Assembly (NCBI RefSeq): GCF_032062135.1
Contig: NC_092859.1
Location: 84,757,067 to 84,821,066 of the forward strand
DNA from: Pyxicephalus adspersus
Taxonomy: Eukaryota; Chordata; Amphibia; Anura; Pyxicephalidae
Length of the DNA stretch: 64,000 nucleotides
Reading direction: 5' to 3'
The position numbers and the translations under genes were made by a program. Positions 49,283-60,985 of this stretch are shown piece by piece; positions within the stretch are counted from its first letter, which is position 1, and each line of letters begins with the position of its first letter. The notes under the pieces are model-generated. The model saw only the letters and a list, made by a program, of their open reading frames with translations, was not told where the DNA came from and made no database searches.

Positions 49283-49905
49283 TTTAGTATTTTTTTTCAT
49301 ATATTTTATTGAAATTTCTATTATAACAGAGATAACAAAACAAAACGTGAGACAATTAGGTTATACACAAACTTAGCTTTTTCATTTAAAGAAAAAAAAA
49401 AAACATTTTGAAAAACATTTACCTCTCGATCATGGCTATTAACAAATTTTCATATTCAACCATTATTTATATAATAAAAATTGCTTATATAATGCAGAAG
49501 TACTTGGCTTGCCTTATTGTTTGTTCTTATGTAGTACTACTTAGGTGTTGTAACTGGTAATAGTAATTTCTCATAGTACATTCAATGCTCCGAGCGTTCC
49601 CACCAATTGTTCTGTTGCGTACCAGGTAGTACAACTAAAGTTATTCATTACATCTTTCATTTGCTTTGTACTTAACAACAAAAAGCATGCCCATGTCTTT
49701 CATTGTATGAAGTTTGTCTAATAAAAGTAGTTTGTGTAGTAAAATCTTCCAGGTTAGGTGTTGTAATCTATAACCATTTTTTTTCCAGAATTCAGAATTT
49801 TTCAAAATCAATACTTTTTGCTGCCAATAAATAATATATCTCGCATTGATTAATATTTTGGTTGCCAATACTAGGTTGTCATGGACTCCAGGGTAGGAGT
49901 GCGAT
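49283..49905 (-). mobile_element. Possible 3' end of an L1-type retrotransposon
   Basis: The left edge is a T run followed by catatattttattgaaatttc. In reverse this is an AATAAAATATA-like signal before poly(A). The body has no readable protein, so family assignment is tentative and the 5' end is not defined. Confidence 0.3.
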
Positions 49906-50493
49906 TTGGGGGCATATTTGTCTAAACCTGTTTAGTCTATTACCAGAAATATTATAGAAATATGCATTCAGGAAAAAATGGCAATCTTTTTTTTTTTTAT
50001 CACATGCTCATTTTGAATTGCCCAGTTTTGTAATATCAGCTCTGCTACTTCAATAATCTGAAAGTCTCAGAGTTTAAAAATATTAAACAGTAATTTTGGC
50101 GGGACTGGTCTTACTAATAAATGGTAAGTATTTCTTTACAGTGTGTGTTTATTTTTGAAAAACAACCATAGTCAAAAAACATTTTTCACCTAAAATCTGC
50201 AAAAGCACCTGCACTTCTTAGCAGCTTTTCCTCCAACCACCTGTTCAAGCCCAGTGCGAAGAACATAACTTCCCAGCACCAACAATGTCCTAAACAGTCA
50301 GACTGTGCATAAGCACTTACCATCACAACCTCCCCAGCTACCCCAGAAGCCACAGTGTGCATGTAATCTTTCTATCTAGCATCCCTAGCATGACCAAAGG
50401 CCCTAGTGCACTTGCACATCGTACTGCACAGTATCTCCAGGACCACAGGCAGTCACAGTGCTTATGCATATGCTATAGCAAAGCATCCTAGTG
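49906..50493. other. Intergenic
   Basis: No gene. It ends in the left target duplication of the hAT element. Confidence 0.5.
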
Positions 50494-50844
50494 CAGCGGT
50501 CGCCAATCTTTTTGGTTCTGCGGACTACTAAAATTACCAGCGCCTGACCGCGTATGCGGTAGTCAATCAAAGGGGAGGAACCTCCCCCATAGTGATGTCA
50601 TAACACCATAACCGCCCCCACTCTGCCATTGCAGATCTGAGCCTGCGATGGGAGAGTGGGCCGGTTGTGTAGTGAAACACAGCCCACCCACTTTCCTGAT
50701 ACTGGGATTTGAGTGAGATGGTCCGCTGCTCGGGCCAGTGCGTCCCCCCTGCGGGGACCTTCTCCTGACGCCAATTGGGGGTGCACCGCCCAGAGCCGCG
50801 GATCACCAAAATCTGGTTCGAGGACCACCGGTTGGCGACCCCTG
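50494..50844. mobile_element. hAT-type MITE with 8-bp target duplication
   Basis: 351 bp with inverted ends CAGCGGTCGCCAATCTTTTT and CCGGTTGGCGACCCCTG. It is flanked by TCCTAGTG (50486-50493) and CCCTAGTG (50845-50852), seven of eight bases identical, as expected for hAT integration. It is GC-rich compared with its surroundings. Frames inside, such as 50567-50926 minus, run across the boundary and are incidental. Confidence 0.88.
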
Positions 50845-53801
50845 CCCTAGTGCACACAATGGTAAAGACCTGGTTGGCAGCGTGCATGTCAGGGTGGTTA
50901 CAGGAGGGCTCCATTGAAGCACACAAGGCATTCTAGTCACCAGAAAACCGGGGACACTGAATTCCATGGATGTCTTATTTTTCTTATAAATGGGTAGATG
51001 AAAAGCAAAAGCCAACTTGTGACTTCAGCAGCACTACTTTCTATTTCATTATTAGGTTTTAGGAAATTAGTCACAGCGGAAAACACTTGATGTGACGGCT
51101 CAAGCCAATGCCTGAATCACCCATTCCTTTCTGTATCTTACCAATAACTTCTAATATGGGAGTGGAAAAAATAAGGAGTCAGTAGGTATTTTTAGGGAGC
51201 CAATGGATTTTGGGTGTGGAATTAATAATGGTAGGCAGCCACCATAATCAGAAGTTTTATATATAGAATCAGGTCATCTCTGTTCTGTCATTGGGTCTAC
51301 AGTGTCTTTTATCTCCTCCTTTTTTTTTTTTGCTATCCACTTCAGCGAATGTATGAGAGCTTTTTATGCTATAGCCCTAAATTTTATAAACACTTCCCAC
51401 ATTCTACAAATTATTTTTTTTTACCCTTTTTCAGTTTGCAGACTCACTGGTTATATTGTTGGTTTTTCCTACTACTTGTTGGTTGGACACACCTCCTGAT
51501 AGTAAATATTAAAAATTGCTGTTTCATTAAGAGGTTATCTAAAAATAATTGCTGTAAAATACTATTTTTCATAAGAATATACATTTTAATAGATTCAATG
51601 TCCATAAATGTGCAGCTGACAAGTGAAGTGCTTGTGATATTCAGCACTGAATGATTTACCAGGCCAATGACATATCCATTTAACAAGCTCCAATAGCTGG
51701 AATAACCGTTATTATTAAATCCTCTCTTCTGCCAACCATAAAGTTGCTATAAGTATCTTTATGAGACTCATAAAATATTGTAGTGACATGTATGCATATA
51801 ATATGTTGTGGATGTAAACCATGTCAAATATGAATTAAGACCAGAACCCAAGAGTAAACTATCAGACATAGGCCATCCATACAAGCACATTATTCATTTG
51901 AAATAGCCATTCTGATGAACTGTTGCTTAAATGATAATTTTGAACATTTATAATTCATGTACATTTATTGCTATCATCTCATGAATTGATTACTTCAATT
52001 TATCTTTTGGGTTATTTGTTGGTATATCCCACAGAGTACTATTTATTGTATCTTACTGACATTTTTTACCGGAGCATTTGACCTTTATTGATATTTTTAC
52101 AAAACAGGGAAGTTTATTGAAATGTCACATATCTGAAACAAAAAAAATAGTGTTAGGGCTTGGTGTTTCAAACCATGGTAATATAGAGTCCATGTGCTCC
52201 ACACAAATTGTCAGATATTTTACGATTGATATTATTTGATCAGCCTGACCATGAACATGCCTTTGATCATATTTCTGCTGAAAGCATCTGAAACACACAA
52301 CTCTGCTTTCACTCAGTATCGCTGTTGTCAGTGTAACTCCATATTCTGCACTCCATTTGCATCACTGTTCCAGCTAGGAGGTTATTGGCCTCTGGAGGAT
52401 GGAACATGTGCATTAGTAGATCTATCCTTAAACCTTGAACATTCATATGTAATATCATTCAAATAATTTATTTACAAATTAATTTTTGAGAAATATCCCT
52501 AAAAAAAATTAAGCTGATTAAACACACCCAGCCTAACATTCTATGGTATAATCATTCCAATAATTACAAATATCAACTGTTGGTATGCTTATTCTTGCTG
52601 AACATACACATAATGCAATTTGTTTCATCAGCATCGTCACAATTTGTAAGAATGTGGTACTCCAAAACAAAAACTTAGCTTTTTTTATTCTCAGTTTAAA
52701 CAGCCTTTAAAGCTACTAATGGGCTATTCATTCATCAGGCACAAAATCAGTAAGCTTGTGTGAAAGGCAGAAAAGCTAGTTAACATAGGAATTGTTTGCA
52801 TAAGCAACACATTCATTGGTGAATGTCATGTGATGTCAAAGCAAGCAGTTGAGAAGGATCAAAAAAAGATGTAATCAAAGAGATACTTCTTCAGTTTTGT
52901 TATGATGTAACTTCAGAGTTGACCACATGGGAACCTATTCAGATCACTGACCCTCATTGATCTCATTGAGCCTATGTTAACATTTTCTTTAAATATTATA
53001 TTTACTACAAAGCTCCTAAAGATGTTTGACATTTGAGATTGGTTATATTAGAAAAAAAGTTTTAAAACATAAGCCATCATTCTAATGTTTGTAAGTTGGT
53101 TTGGAGTGAGAGCACGGCACTGTTGTCAGCATGTACTGTGTTCTCCTAAAAGGAAGATGAAACACACACTGGGATCCCATGAAACATTTCAGAGGTTTTT
53201 CATATTGTAATCATTGTATATTTTATTGTGTTGTCTTTATAATTCTTATACATATCCTATATATCCACTACAAAAGGATAGGAACTTACATACATAATTG
53301 CAGCTTCCTGTACTAATTGCAGCTTCCTGTACTAATGTACTGTGAAATGGGGGTGTTTTTAACATACCGTACGTGCCCTTGGGAGAAAGGCAGACAAGAT
53401 AACTATGTAGGCAATAAAAAAAATGTATATTTGTAAATTTTGCTAGGCTGTAATTTTGCTTTAAAGAGGGTCAGGGGAACTAAAAATACATCTATGATGG
53501 TTGCTCTGTCGTAGAAGTTAAAAGCATTCAGACTGGCCATATCTTTAGAGAAAACCTTTACTTAAAAAGCTTATTTGTAAAAAAGGAATGGCTTGAACCA
53601 AGCTGATCCAATTTGAGATTGGTACGTGTTATGAGTGTGTATAGTGTGTATAAAGGGAGGGGATCAATGCAGGGTAAGAGTTCTTAGAGGTTCAGCGTTA
53701 TAGAATTTTTAGCATAAAAGAAAAGGAAAAAAAAATAGTCTTTTGTGCTGTCCTGACATCTTCATCTGTGAGTTAACTCAAGAAACACCTGAAATGTGTT
53801 A
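50845..53801. other. Intergenic
   Basis: About 3 kb without a gene or recurring repeat, except a perfect 19-bp tandem duplication at 53296-53333. Confidence 0.55.
53296..53333. repeat. Perfect 19-bp tandem duplication
   Basis: AATTGCAGCTTCCTGTACT occurs twice in a row. Confidence 0.97.
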
Positions 53802-54705
53802 CCGTATTTTTCGGACTATAAGACGCACTTTTTCTTCCCCAAAACTGGGGGGGNNNNNNNNNNNNNNNNNNNNNNNNNNNNNNNNNNNNNNNNNNNNNNN
53901 NNNNNNNNNNNNNNNNNNNNNNNNNNNNNNNNNNNNNNNNNNNNNNNNNNNNNNNNNNNNNNNNNNNNNNNNNNNNNNNNNNNNNNNNNNNNNNNNNNNN
54001 NNNNNNNNNNNNNNNNNNNNNNNNNNNNNNNNNNNNNNNNNNNNNNNNNNNNNNNNNNNNNNNNNNNNNNNNNNNNNNNNNNNNNNNNNNNNNNNNNNNN
54101 NNNNNNNNNNNNNNNNNNNNNNNNNNNNNNNNNNNNNNNNNNNNNNNNNNNNNNNNNNNNNNNNNNNNNNNNNNNNNNNNNNNNNNNNNNNNNNNNNNNN
54201 NNNNNNNNNNNNNNNNNNNNNNNNNNNNNNNNNNNNNNNNNNNNNNNNNNNNNNNNNNNNNNNNNNNNNNNNNNNNNNNNNNNNNNNNNNNNNNNNNNNN
54301 NNNNNNNNNNNNNNNNNNNNNNNNNNNNNNNNNNNNNNNNNNNNNNNNNNNNNNNNNNNNNNNNNNNNNNNNNNNNNNNNNNNNNNNNNNNNNNNNNNNN
54401 NNNNNNNNNNNNNNNNNNNNNNNNNNNNNNNNNNNNNNNNNNNNNNNNNNNNNNNNNNNNNNNNNNNNNNNNNNNNNNNNNNNNNNNNNNNNNNNNNNNN
54501 NNNNNNNNNNNNNNNNNNNNNNNNNNNNNNNNNNNNNNNNNNNNNNNNNNNNNNNNNNNNNNNNNNNNNNNNNNNNNNNNNNNNNNNNNNNNNNNNNNNN
54601 NNNNNNNNNNNNNNNNNNNNNNNNNNNNNNNNNNNNNNNNNNNNNNNNNNNNNNNNNNNNNNNGCGTCTTATAGGCCGGAGCGTCTTATAGTCCGAAAAA
54701 TACGG
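53802..54705. mobile_element. Inverted-terminal-repeat DNA element interrupted by an assembly gap
   Basis: The left end CCGTATTTTTCGGACTATAA (continuing GACGC) is perfectly matched in reverse by 54681-54705 (GCGTCTTATAGTCCGAAAAA onward). TA flanks both sides (53800-53801 and 54706-54707), so it is TcMar-like. Just inside the right end, GCGTCTTATAGGCCGGA is a second, imperfect copy of the terminal motif. The interior is unknown because it is N. The long open frames across it are artefacts of the Ns. Confidence 0.8.
53854..54663. other. Assembly gap (810 Ns)
   Basis: Unbroken run of N, lying wholly inside the inverted-repeat element. Confidence 1.
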
Positions 54706-57146
54706 TAAATATTGCAGATAGGGGGTCATTTTCAGAAATAAATTCAGTTACCCCAGACCAGATCTAATTTGTGAACACTTCTATACTATATGAATTAAAT
54801 CACCCACCTTACCTTTATAATACATGGGCTATTTTTCTCACCCCGTTTTTTTTTTTTTTTTTATTTATGTAGAGTGTACTGTATCCTATGCTCAGGCTTA
54901 GAAAATCACTATCTTAATGTATGAAGGAAACAATCTAGTGGACTGTTGAGGTATCTGGATTGTACTGGGAATGCAGCAGGGACCCATCTTAGGTCTGACA
55001 AAAGGAAAGTTAGTGTATTGTAGAGATGAGCGAGCGAGTTTTTAAAACTCGATCTCGCAGTGATTTTGGCCATTCTCGCTTACCGAATTTTAAGCGAGAA
55101 CAGCCTAGTGTATTGTTACTGTTTTTTTTCAGGTATGGTTTGGGAAGGTATAGTTGGTATAGGTAGCACTGCGAAGCAGAAAAATCAGTCTGTCTATGAA
55201 AAAAACAAATGTGGTTGACCTCATGTATATAATTACAATTTTTTTTATTGAAATAAAGCCTTTTTCGCCTGAGTACCTACTGATAAGACTATCTGCATCC
55301 AACTAATCTCTTTTCTACAATTGTTTAGAAAAACATGTAGCATCAGTGATCACAAACTTGTAAAAATGAAAATCCTTGACATGCATGCACTTTATTTGTA
55401 GAAATTCATTTATTTTATTCCATTTACTTTAAATGTACTTCAGACTTCTGCTTATTATTCCCACATGCAATGAGTGATAAAAGCGACGGTGAAAATGATT
55501 TTTTATTGTTCTCATATGTTTTCTACAGTGGTTGCTATAAGAGCAAAATATTGTTCCATCTGTGACAATACTTGATTGTTTAACATCCAACATTCGATCT
55601 GTGGCCATACACTGTTGTTTAGCATCCAGTATCTTTTATCAACATCACTCAGTTTTGCCCAATTTTTTTTTTCTTTTCTGATAAGTAACGCTTTGATATT
55701 TAAATGTTTCATAAAATGAATCTGATATTAAAATATTATATATTTGATTTAATATATAAATATATGTTTATTTTTTACATGATGGTATTTTATTTAGAAT
55801 TGTAATTGAAACCAAAGAAGAATAGTTTAGAATGGAAATCATAGGTTGTTGACTGATCTTTTTTACCCAGACATGCCCCCAAAATTTCACTGAAGTATGT
55901 GGGGTATATGTAGTAAGCCCTGACCTCCCCCTCCTTTTCGCTACTTCTGTTTAAAAACAGCTAGAACTTGTGTAAATACAGCAGTGGAGTTCAACCAGTT
56001 TAAAAAAAATTTCTTCAGATTAGTGTTTTTAAACTCTATGAAGTATCATGATTTAAAGATTCAAGTAAAAGTATTGTTAATTTGTATTTTGTCTTTATGT
56101 AGACCTATTTGTGATGTCAGCTAAAGCAACATTATAAGCAAGCAACATTTGTTTCTGTTTTTATAAATGCTTAGCTAACCCTAATCAGCTCTAATGAACT
56201 TAATTTTTTCTTTCTTCCCTAAACTAATATTTTTCAGCTAAAATGTTTAATACTGATTTTTAAACCATTAATAGTGTACTCTTTGTAATAATTTTGTTTG
56301 GAAAAATACAGAAAAAATATAAAATGTAAAATGAGTTCCTTTAATTATAAATTTCTTTGCAATGCTTTGCACTAGAAATTAAATTTTAGCCTTAGTAAAT
56401 CTATTCACAAGTCACACATTTTCACATTACACATTCATACATATGTCACAAAGCGTCAAGTTTAGAAAGTGTGTTAAGTTTTTTTTATTTGCATCCATGA
56501 CTATAGATTTCGTAAAAAATGAAATTTGTGCAGGATGATTATAATTTAAAAACATACTTTCTGAAAAAAAGAATTTAAACATTTACTGCCTTGATATCTC
56601 AGTTATGAAAACCTAATTGCTGAATCAACCCATGGCACAAATTAAAAAATGATCCCAATCTATAAGAAGTATACAGGAACAACAATTACATTTGTTAAAA
56701 ATGAGTAATCAAATAGCCTTACCGAAGATCGGAATGTCCAAGATGGAAACATGCTCTGAGATATATAGGATGCTATTTTTGTCATAATTTCATCCTCTAG
56801 CTTTGGTACGTAGTCACTGATGTGGAAGAAGTATGCAAAATAAGGGATTTTTCTTTACATATTTGCACCAGTCACCAATTGTTTGTAAGAATGAGGTCAT
56901 CATTGCTATCTTATTCATTGTACATATTTCCATAGTAGTATGGGGATAAAGTAGACTTTATTTGGAATTCATAAAATAATCAGATTGTTCGAAAATAGAT
57001 ATATATGGAGAATATGCCTTCACTGCCAATCTGCCAATCAGACATTTCACAAGACATGGAAATGGTGTTGTAGTCTGTTAATAATAAAAGGAAATTTTGC
57101 AGGATTCAAAACATTTAGTAGCAAATAGCAAGACTTTGAAGAAATG
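54706..57146. other. Intergenic
   Basis: No gene. It contains a T run (54846-54862) and a short palindromic repeat piece at 55021-55101. The rest is strongly AT-rich. Confidence 0.5.
55021..55101 (+). repeat. Dispersed repeat piece with AGAGATGAGCGAGCGAG start
   Basis: AGATGAGCGAGCGAG, AAAACTCGATCTCGCAGTG and TTTTAAGCGAGAAC form a compact block with inverted ctcg/cgag motifs, rare in this AT-rich surrounding. There is no second copy in the window, and similarity to a frog MITE is from memory. Confidence 0.4.
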
Positions 57147-57230
57147 TATTCCAGGTTTGCTGGATCACCCAGCTTCACTGATGAAACTGTATCCTCTCCA
57201 GCCTTGGAGAACTGTAATAAATCAGGCCCA
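57147..57230 (+). repeat. Foldback repeat family F, copy 6 (right arm only)
   Basis: TATTCCAGGTTTGCTGGATC, CCCAGCTTCACTGATGAAA and CAGCCTTGGAGA then AATAAATCAGGCCC. This arm is close to the family's apparent consensus. Confidence 0.85.
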
Positions 57231-59277
57231 TAGAGTCCAAAATAATGACATTACATCAATCCTTGTGTGATGTATTCTGCCCTAGAGTGCAATCCAAAGT
57301 ACAAAGTACAATCCATTTTTTAAGTATTTACAATCACCATGGCATTTTAATCTAGAACTGGTATATTAAAATAGTAATCTCCATGATAGAAACATCCTGC
57401 AAAAAATGTTCACTAAATGGCCAGAAAGTATGTTCAAGTTTTATTACAGATAACAATGTGAGGTTCATTCATTTAGAGGATCAAGCTAGTGAACATTTTC
57501 TACAGACATATTTATGAACTATATTTTACTTTGCATTACAACTATTAATATTTTAGAAGATTTATTATCATTTGGACAAGCATCACTGCAGAGATAGGTA
57601 TCTCACTGATTAGTGAGGAAGCGTCTCATTTAGTTCCGCCTGGAACACACTCAAAATTATCTTCTGGTTGTTAGCTCATCTTTGGGTTCTCAGACTTCCT
57701 TCCAGTGGCTGAAAGGCCATGCGTAGGTTTTCTTTCTGCATTCAATACATATTCTTTGCTTTCTTTATTTGTAAGAATAGCTATTTTCCTCTATCCACTT
57801 GTGTCTTTTCAACCTGGCTTTGTATCTATGTCTGCCTCCACACAGAATAAAATGCTCCTTGGTGCTTTGCAGAGTCATTACCAGTAGATACAATAAGTAT
57901 AACACATGCAGAATTGTAATTACTATGAATTGTTTACGCATTAAATAGTCTCTGGGGTAATTGTTAGGGAGAGAAATGTTTAAAACCTTTTTTTATTGAA
58001 CTGAACATTCTGATTATAAAATTATTACGAGATAATGAATGGACAAAGCTTATTTTAACCTGTATCTGTAAAATAATAATAATAAAATAATAATAAGATT
58101 AACACTAATAATAATAATAATAATCCTTATACAGTATGGAGAGATCCTTTCCAATTTAGAGTTAAAAAATGAGAATGCTGCAACTGACAAATAGAAAGAC
58201 ATTTAGGGAGAAGCGGGTTAATGGGCAGATAGAAAGATGACCACAATGATAATGTGCAGATTCATCTTTCATAAACCGGTGTTAAATAAAGAAAGACGAT
58301 GTAACACGTTTGCCAATGGTAGTAACAAGTTACATATTGTTTCACAGTAGCACAATAGTGTAAATAACATAAGTGGTATACATAATGATCAAAAATTTTG
58401 AACAAAAAACATAAATAGGTGAACAAGGTATTAACAAGTCCTTAATAACGTGTGTTATACACATTTAAATATGTTTGTTGCTGTTCTCAAGCATTTCAGA
58501 TGTAGACGACCTCACATTGAATGCAATATAGTCTCAGGTTTAGTGATCTTAATTCTGACACGTTTCACCCATGTTTGGGCTTCCTCAGAGGAAGGTGAGA
58601 CGTATGGATTTTCTGTTGCAGTTCAGCTATGAAGGAACCTTTTGGTTGTGTCCTGGGTGAGGGATGTCAATACAGGGGTGCAAATGAAGTGCTCAGATAG
58701 ATGCATACTCATATACAATTGTTGGAAGAGAGTGTTCAATTACAGGAGGTTACAGCACTCCTCAGCAGTAGGGTTTAAATCCTCCTTTACAAGGTCATGA
58801 GGAAGAGAAAAAGGTCTCTTCCTTCCACAGCAGCAGAGTAATACTACCAAAACTTTGTGGGGGTTTATGTTGTGCTAGTTTTTTGTAATATAATCCCCCC
58901 ATCTAAATCTGTTCCCCTACCCCCTTCTCAGCACATGGTTGCCCCAGGACTTCTGTATGCAAAGGATTATGTCTGGGAATAAAGGGTGCCAGAGGATCAG
59001 GAGCCCACAGGTGAAGGACAGGGGACAAAATGGGAGGACTAACAGCCCAGGGTCAGTAACCAGGAGATCCACAGAAGATGCAGTACAGGAGAGTCCAGCA
59101 GAGACAAGTCTAGGAAGCAGAGCCAGGGTGCATACACAGGTAGTTAGGTAGCCAAGGGAGGTAAAGACAAAACACAGTTGGGGTCACAGGCAAAGGTCAG
59201 TCTAGACAGCAAATAATCACAGGGTCAGAAAACAGGTAGTCCTGCAGAAAACCACAGCACTAGGAGGTCAGAGAACC
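57231..59277. other. Intergenic, with repeat pieces
   Basis: No gene. It includes an interrupted (AAT)n tract (58071-58124) and GGGCTTCCTCAGAGGA at 58577-58592, related to motifs at 19011 and 43847. A purine-rich, CAGG-rich stretch (58930-59275) resembles interspersed-repeat DNA but I cannot assign it. The 70-codon frame at 58939-59151 lies in it and is not convincing. Confidence 0.45.
58071..58124. repeat. Interrupted (AAT)n microsatellite
   Basis: AAT/TAA repeats interrupted once by aagattaacact. Confidence 0.9.
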
Positions 59278-59485
59278 TTAAAGTGGAACTAAACTCCACT
59301 TAACTCATCTTGCCTCGTTTTGCCACAGGGAACCACACTTTTCTTCCTAGATATGATCTTTGATAATCTTGATTAGCTGGGCCAGGTAAAATTAAGAGTG
59401 CTTATTGAAGAAATGGCATCACCTGTCCCTGTCTGCAATAATGCCCTGCCTAATAGTAATCGTTTTAAAGTGGAACTTTAGTTCT
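59278..59485 (+). repeat. Repeat family E2, copy
   Basis: Starts TTAAAGTGGAACTAAACTCC and ends AAAGTGGAACTTTAGTTC. The internal block ATTGAAGAAATGGCATCACC then TGTCCCTGTCTGC is shared with the copy near 26600 and, reversed, with 10620-10680. It is non-coding. Confidence 0.65.
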
Positions 59486-60486
59486 TTTACTATTTACTCT
59501 GTCAGTAAAATTGGTACTAGGTGCATGGAACAGACACCTGCTTTCCTAAATAATTTTGTTCAACTGCCATGACTATATACTGGCCAGTGAAGCATCCTAT
59601 TGGTACCCATCAAGATGGTTACAAGCAAGCAGGAGACATATTCACCACCAAAGGTATTTTATAATAGAGTTCTAAGGGATTACTGCGTACATTAAAAATG
59701 CAAATGGGCACCATGAGGTGGCTATCTTACGATCCTGAGGTCACCTTACTGTGGAAAATGAGTCCATTGATATACTAGTAGTCTGTATCCTAAAAGTAAA
59801 ATGAATGACAAGTGTTTAAGAGGAGAAATTAATAACATAGGAACACTGGGACAATCATATCAGTACAATGTAATACATTCACCCCTAGTTTTCTATAGTA
59901 TACCACTTGGCTTACTATATATTTACCCTTAATATATTTTAACCTTAGTACAATTTTAGCAGGTGTGACTGTCATAGGCCATATGAGGCCTTTTTGGCAC
60001 TTCTGTGTACAGCTTCAAAGGAAAGATACAGATGACAGCTTCTGAAACACATGAGCTTCATTCAGTGCAAAAAAAAAAAGAAACATGCAGTAAATGTTGT
60101 TTTGGTAAACGTCCAGTCTCAATTTTATTCACTCCCCTGGATGTCCCCAAAGTTACATCACTAAAGTTAATGCTTAGCCTGGCCTGAAATCTGCATGTTA
60201 CTGTAGATCAGAGTGATGCAATGCCTGTCAAACACTGCTGTGACTTACCCTTTCCTGCCAATGTTTGGGGGTTACTAGGCAGGTATGGAAAATGCACTCT
60301 TTAAACTTATTGTCAAAGTGCCTTGAGCATATTATTTTGGAGTCCCAGCTAAGATTATTTAGATATATATATTTTATAGTGTTAAAGTCTTGAATGACAT
60401 TTAAAAATATATATAAATATAGTGGACTTTTTTTAGGATTTGTAGCTATTACACTGAATAATCTAAACATAAAATCCACCTGCCTT
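59486..60486. other. Intergenic
   Basis: No recognised gene or element. Confidence 0.5.
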
Positions 60487-60985
60487 AAAGCCACTTTTGT
60501 CCTGTGGTGTCTGACAGCAAGGTGTTAGAAGCAGATCCTTTCAGTCCTGTAAATTGTGAGGAAAGGGCTTCATTTATATCACTGGTTCTTCCAACACTAC
60601 CCAAAGACACTTGATTGAGATATGAGGAATTTGGAGCCCAAGTTAACACCTTGAGGTATTTGGTCTGTTCTCTGATTTCTGCACACTTGTTTAGTGTGGT
60701 ATCATCCTACCACTGCAATCAGGGTACAATCCATTGGTCTAATCATTTGGTCTAATCCGGGGGCATTCCGTTACCATGAAGGTGCATAGATGGTCTGGTT
60801 TACCATTTGTCCTTTGCTGAACCATTTTTAGCACTGCAGTTGCACCTGTAGTTTTGGAGATGTTCTAACCTTGCCTTCTAGCCATCACACTTGGTTCTTA
60901 TTTTCTGCCTAATATATTGCATTCCTTGACAGGTGCTATTGTAAAAAAATTATTTAGTTATTTTCTTTACCTGTCTGAGGTTTTA
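60487..60985 (-). pseudogene. Tc1/mariner-like transposon remnant (minus strand)
   Basis: Nucleotide blocks GGTGTTAGAAGCAGATCCTT, GGAATTTGGAGCCCAAGT, ATTCCGTTACCATGAAGG, GTTTTGGAGATGTTCTAAC and GCCTAATATATTGCATTCC follow in order a Tc1-type element common in frogs and fish. The minus-strand frame near 60850-60900 still reads MARRQG, a stop, then NISKTTG, the helix-turn-helix region. Much of the central transposase is deleted. A 13-bp tandem repeat (ATTGGTCTAATC) lies inside at 60733-60757. Confidence 0.65.

Noticed and set aside
53743..54729. Three long open frames (about 290-320 codons) on both strands
   Set aside because: They consist almost entirely of unknown residues from the N gap; only short real flanks remain, which are transposon ends.
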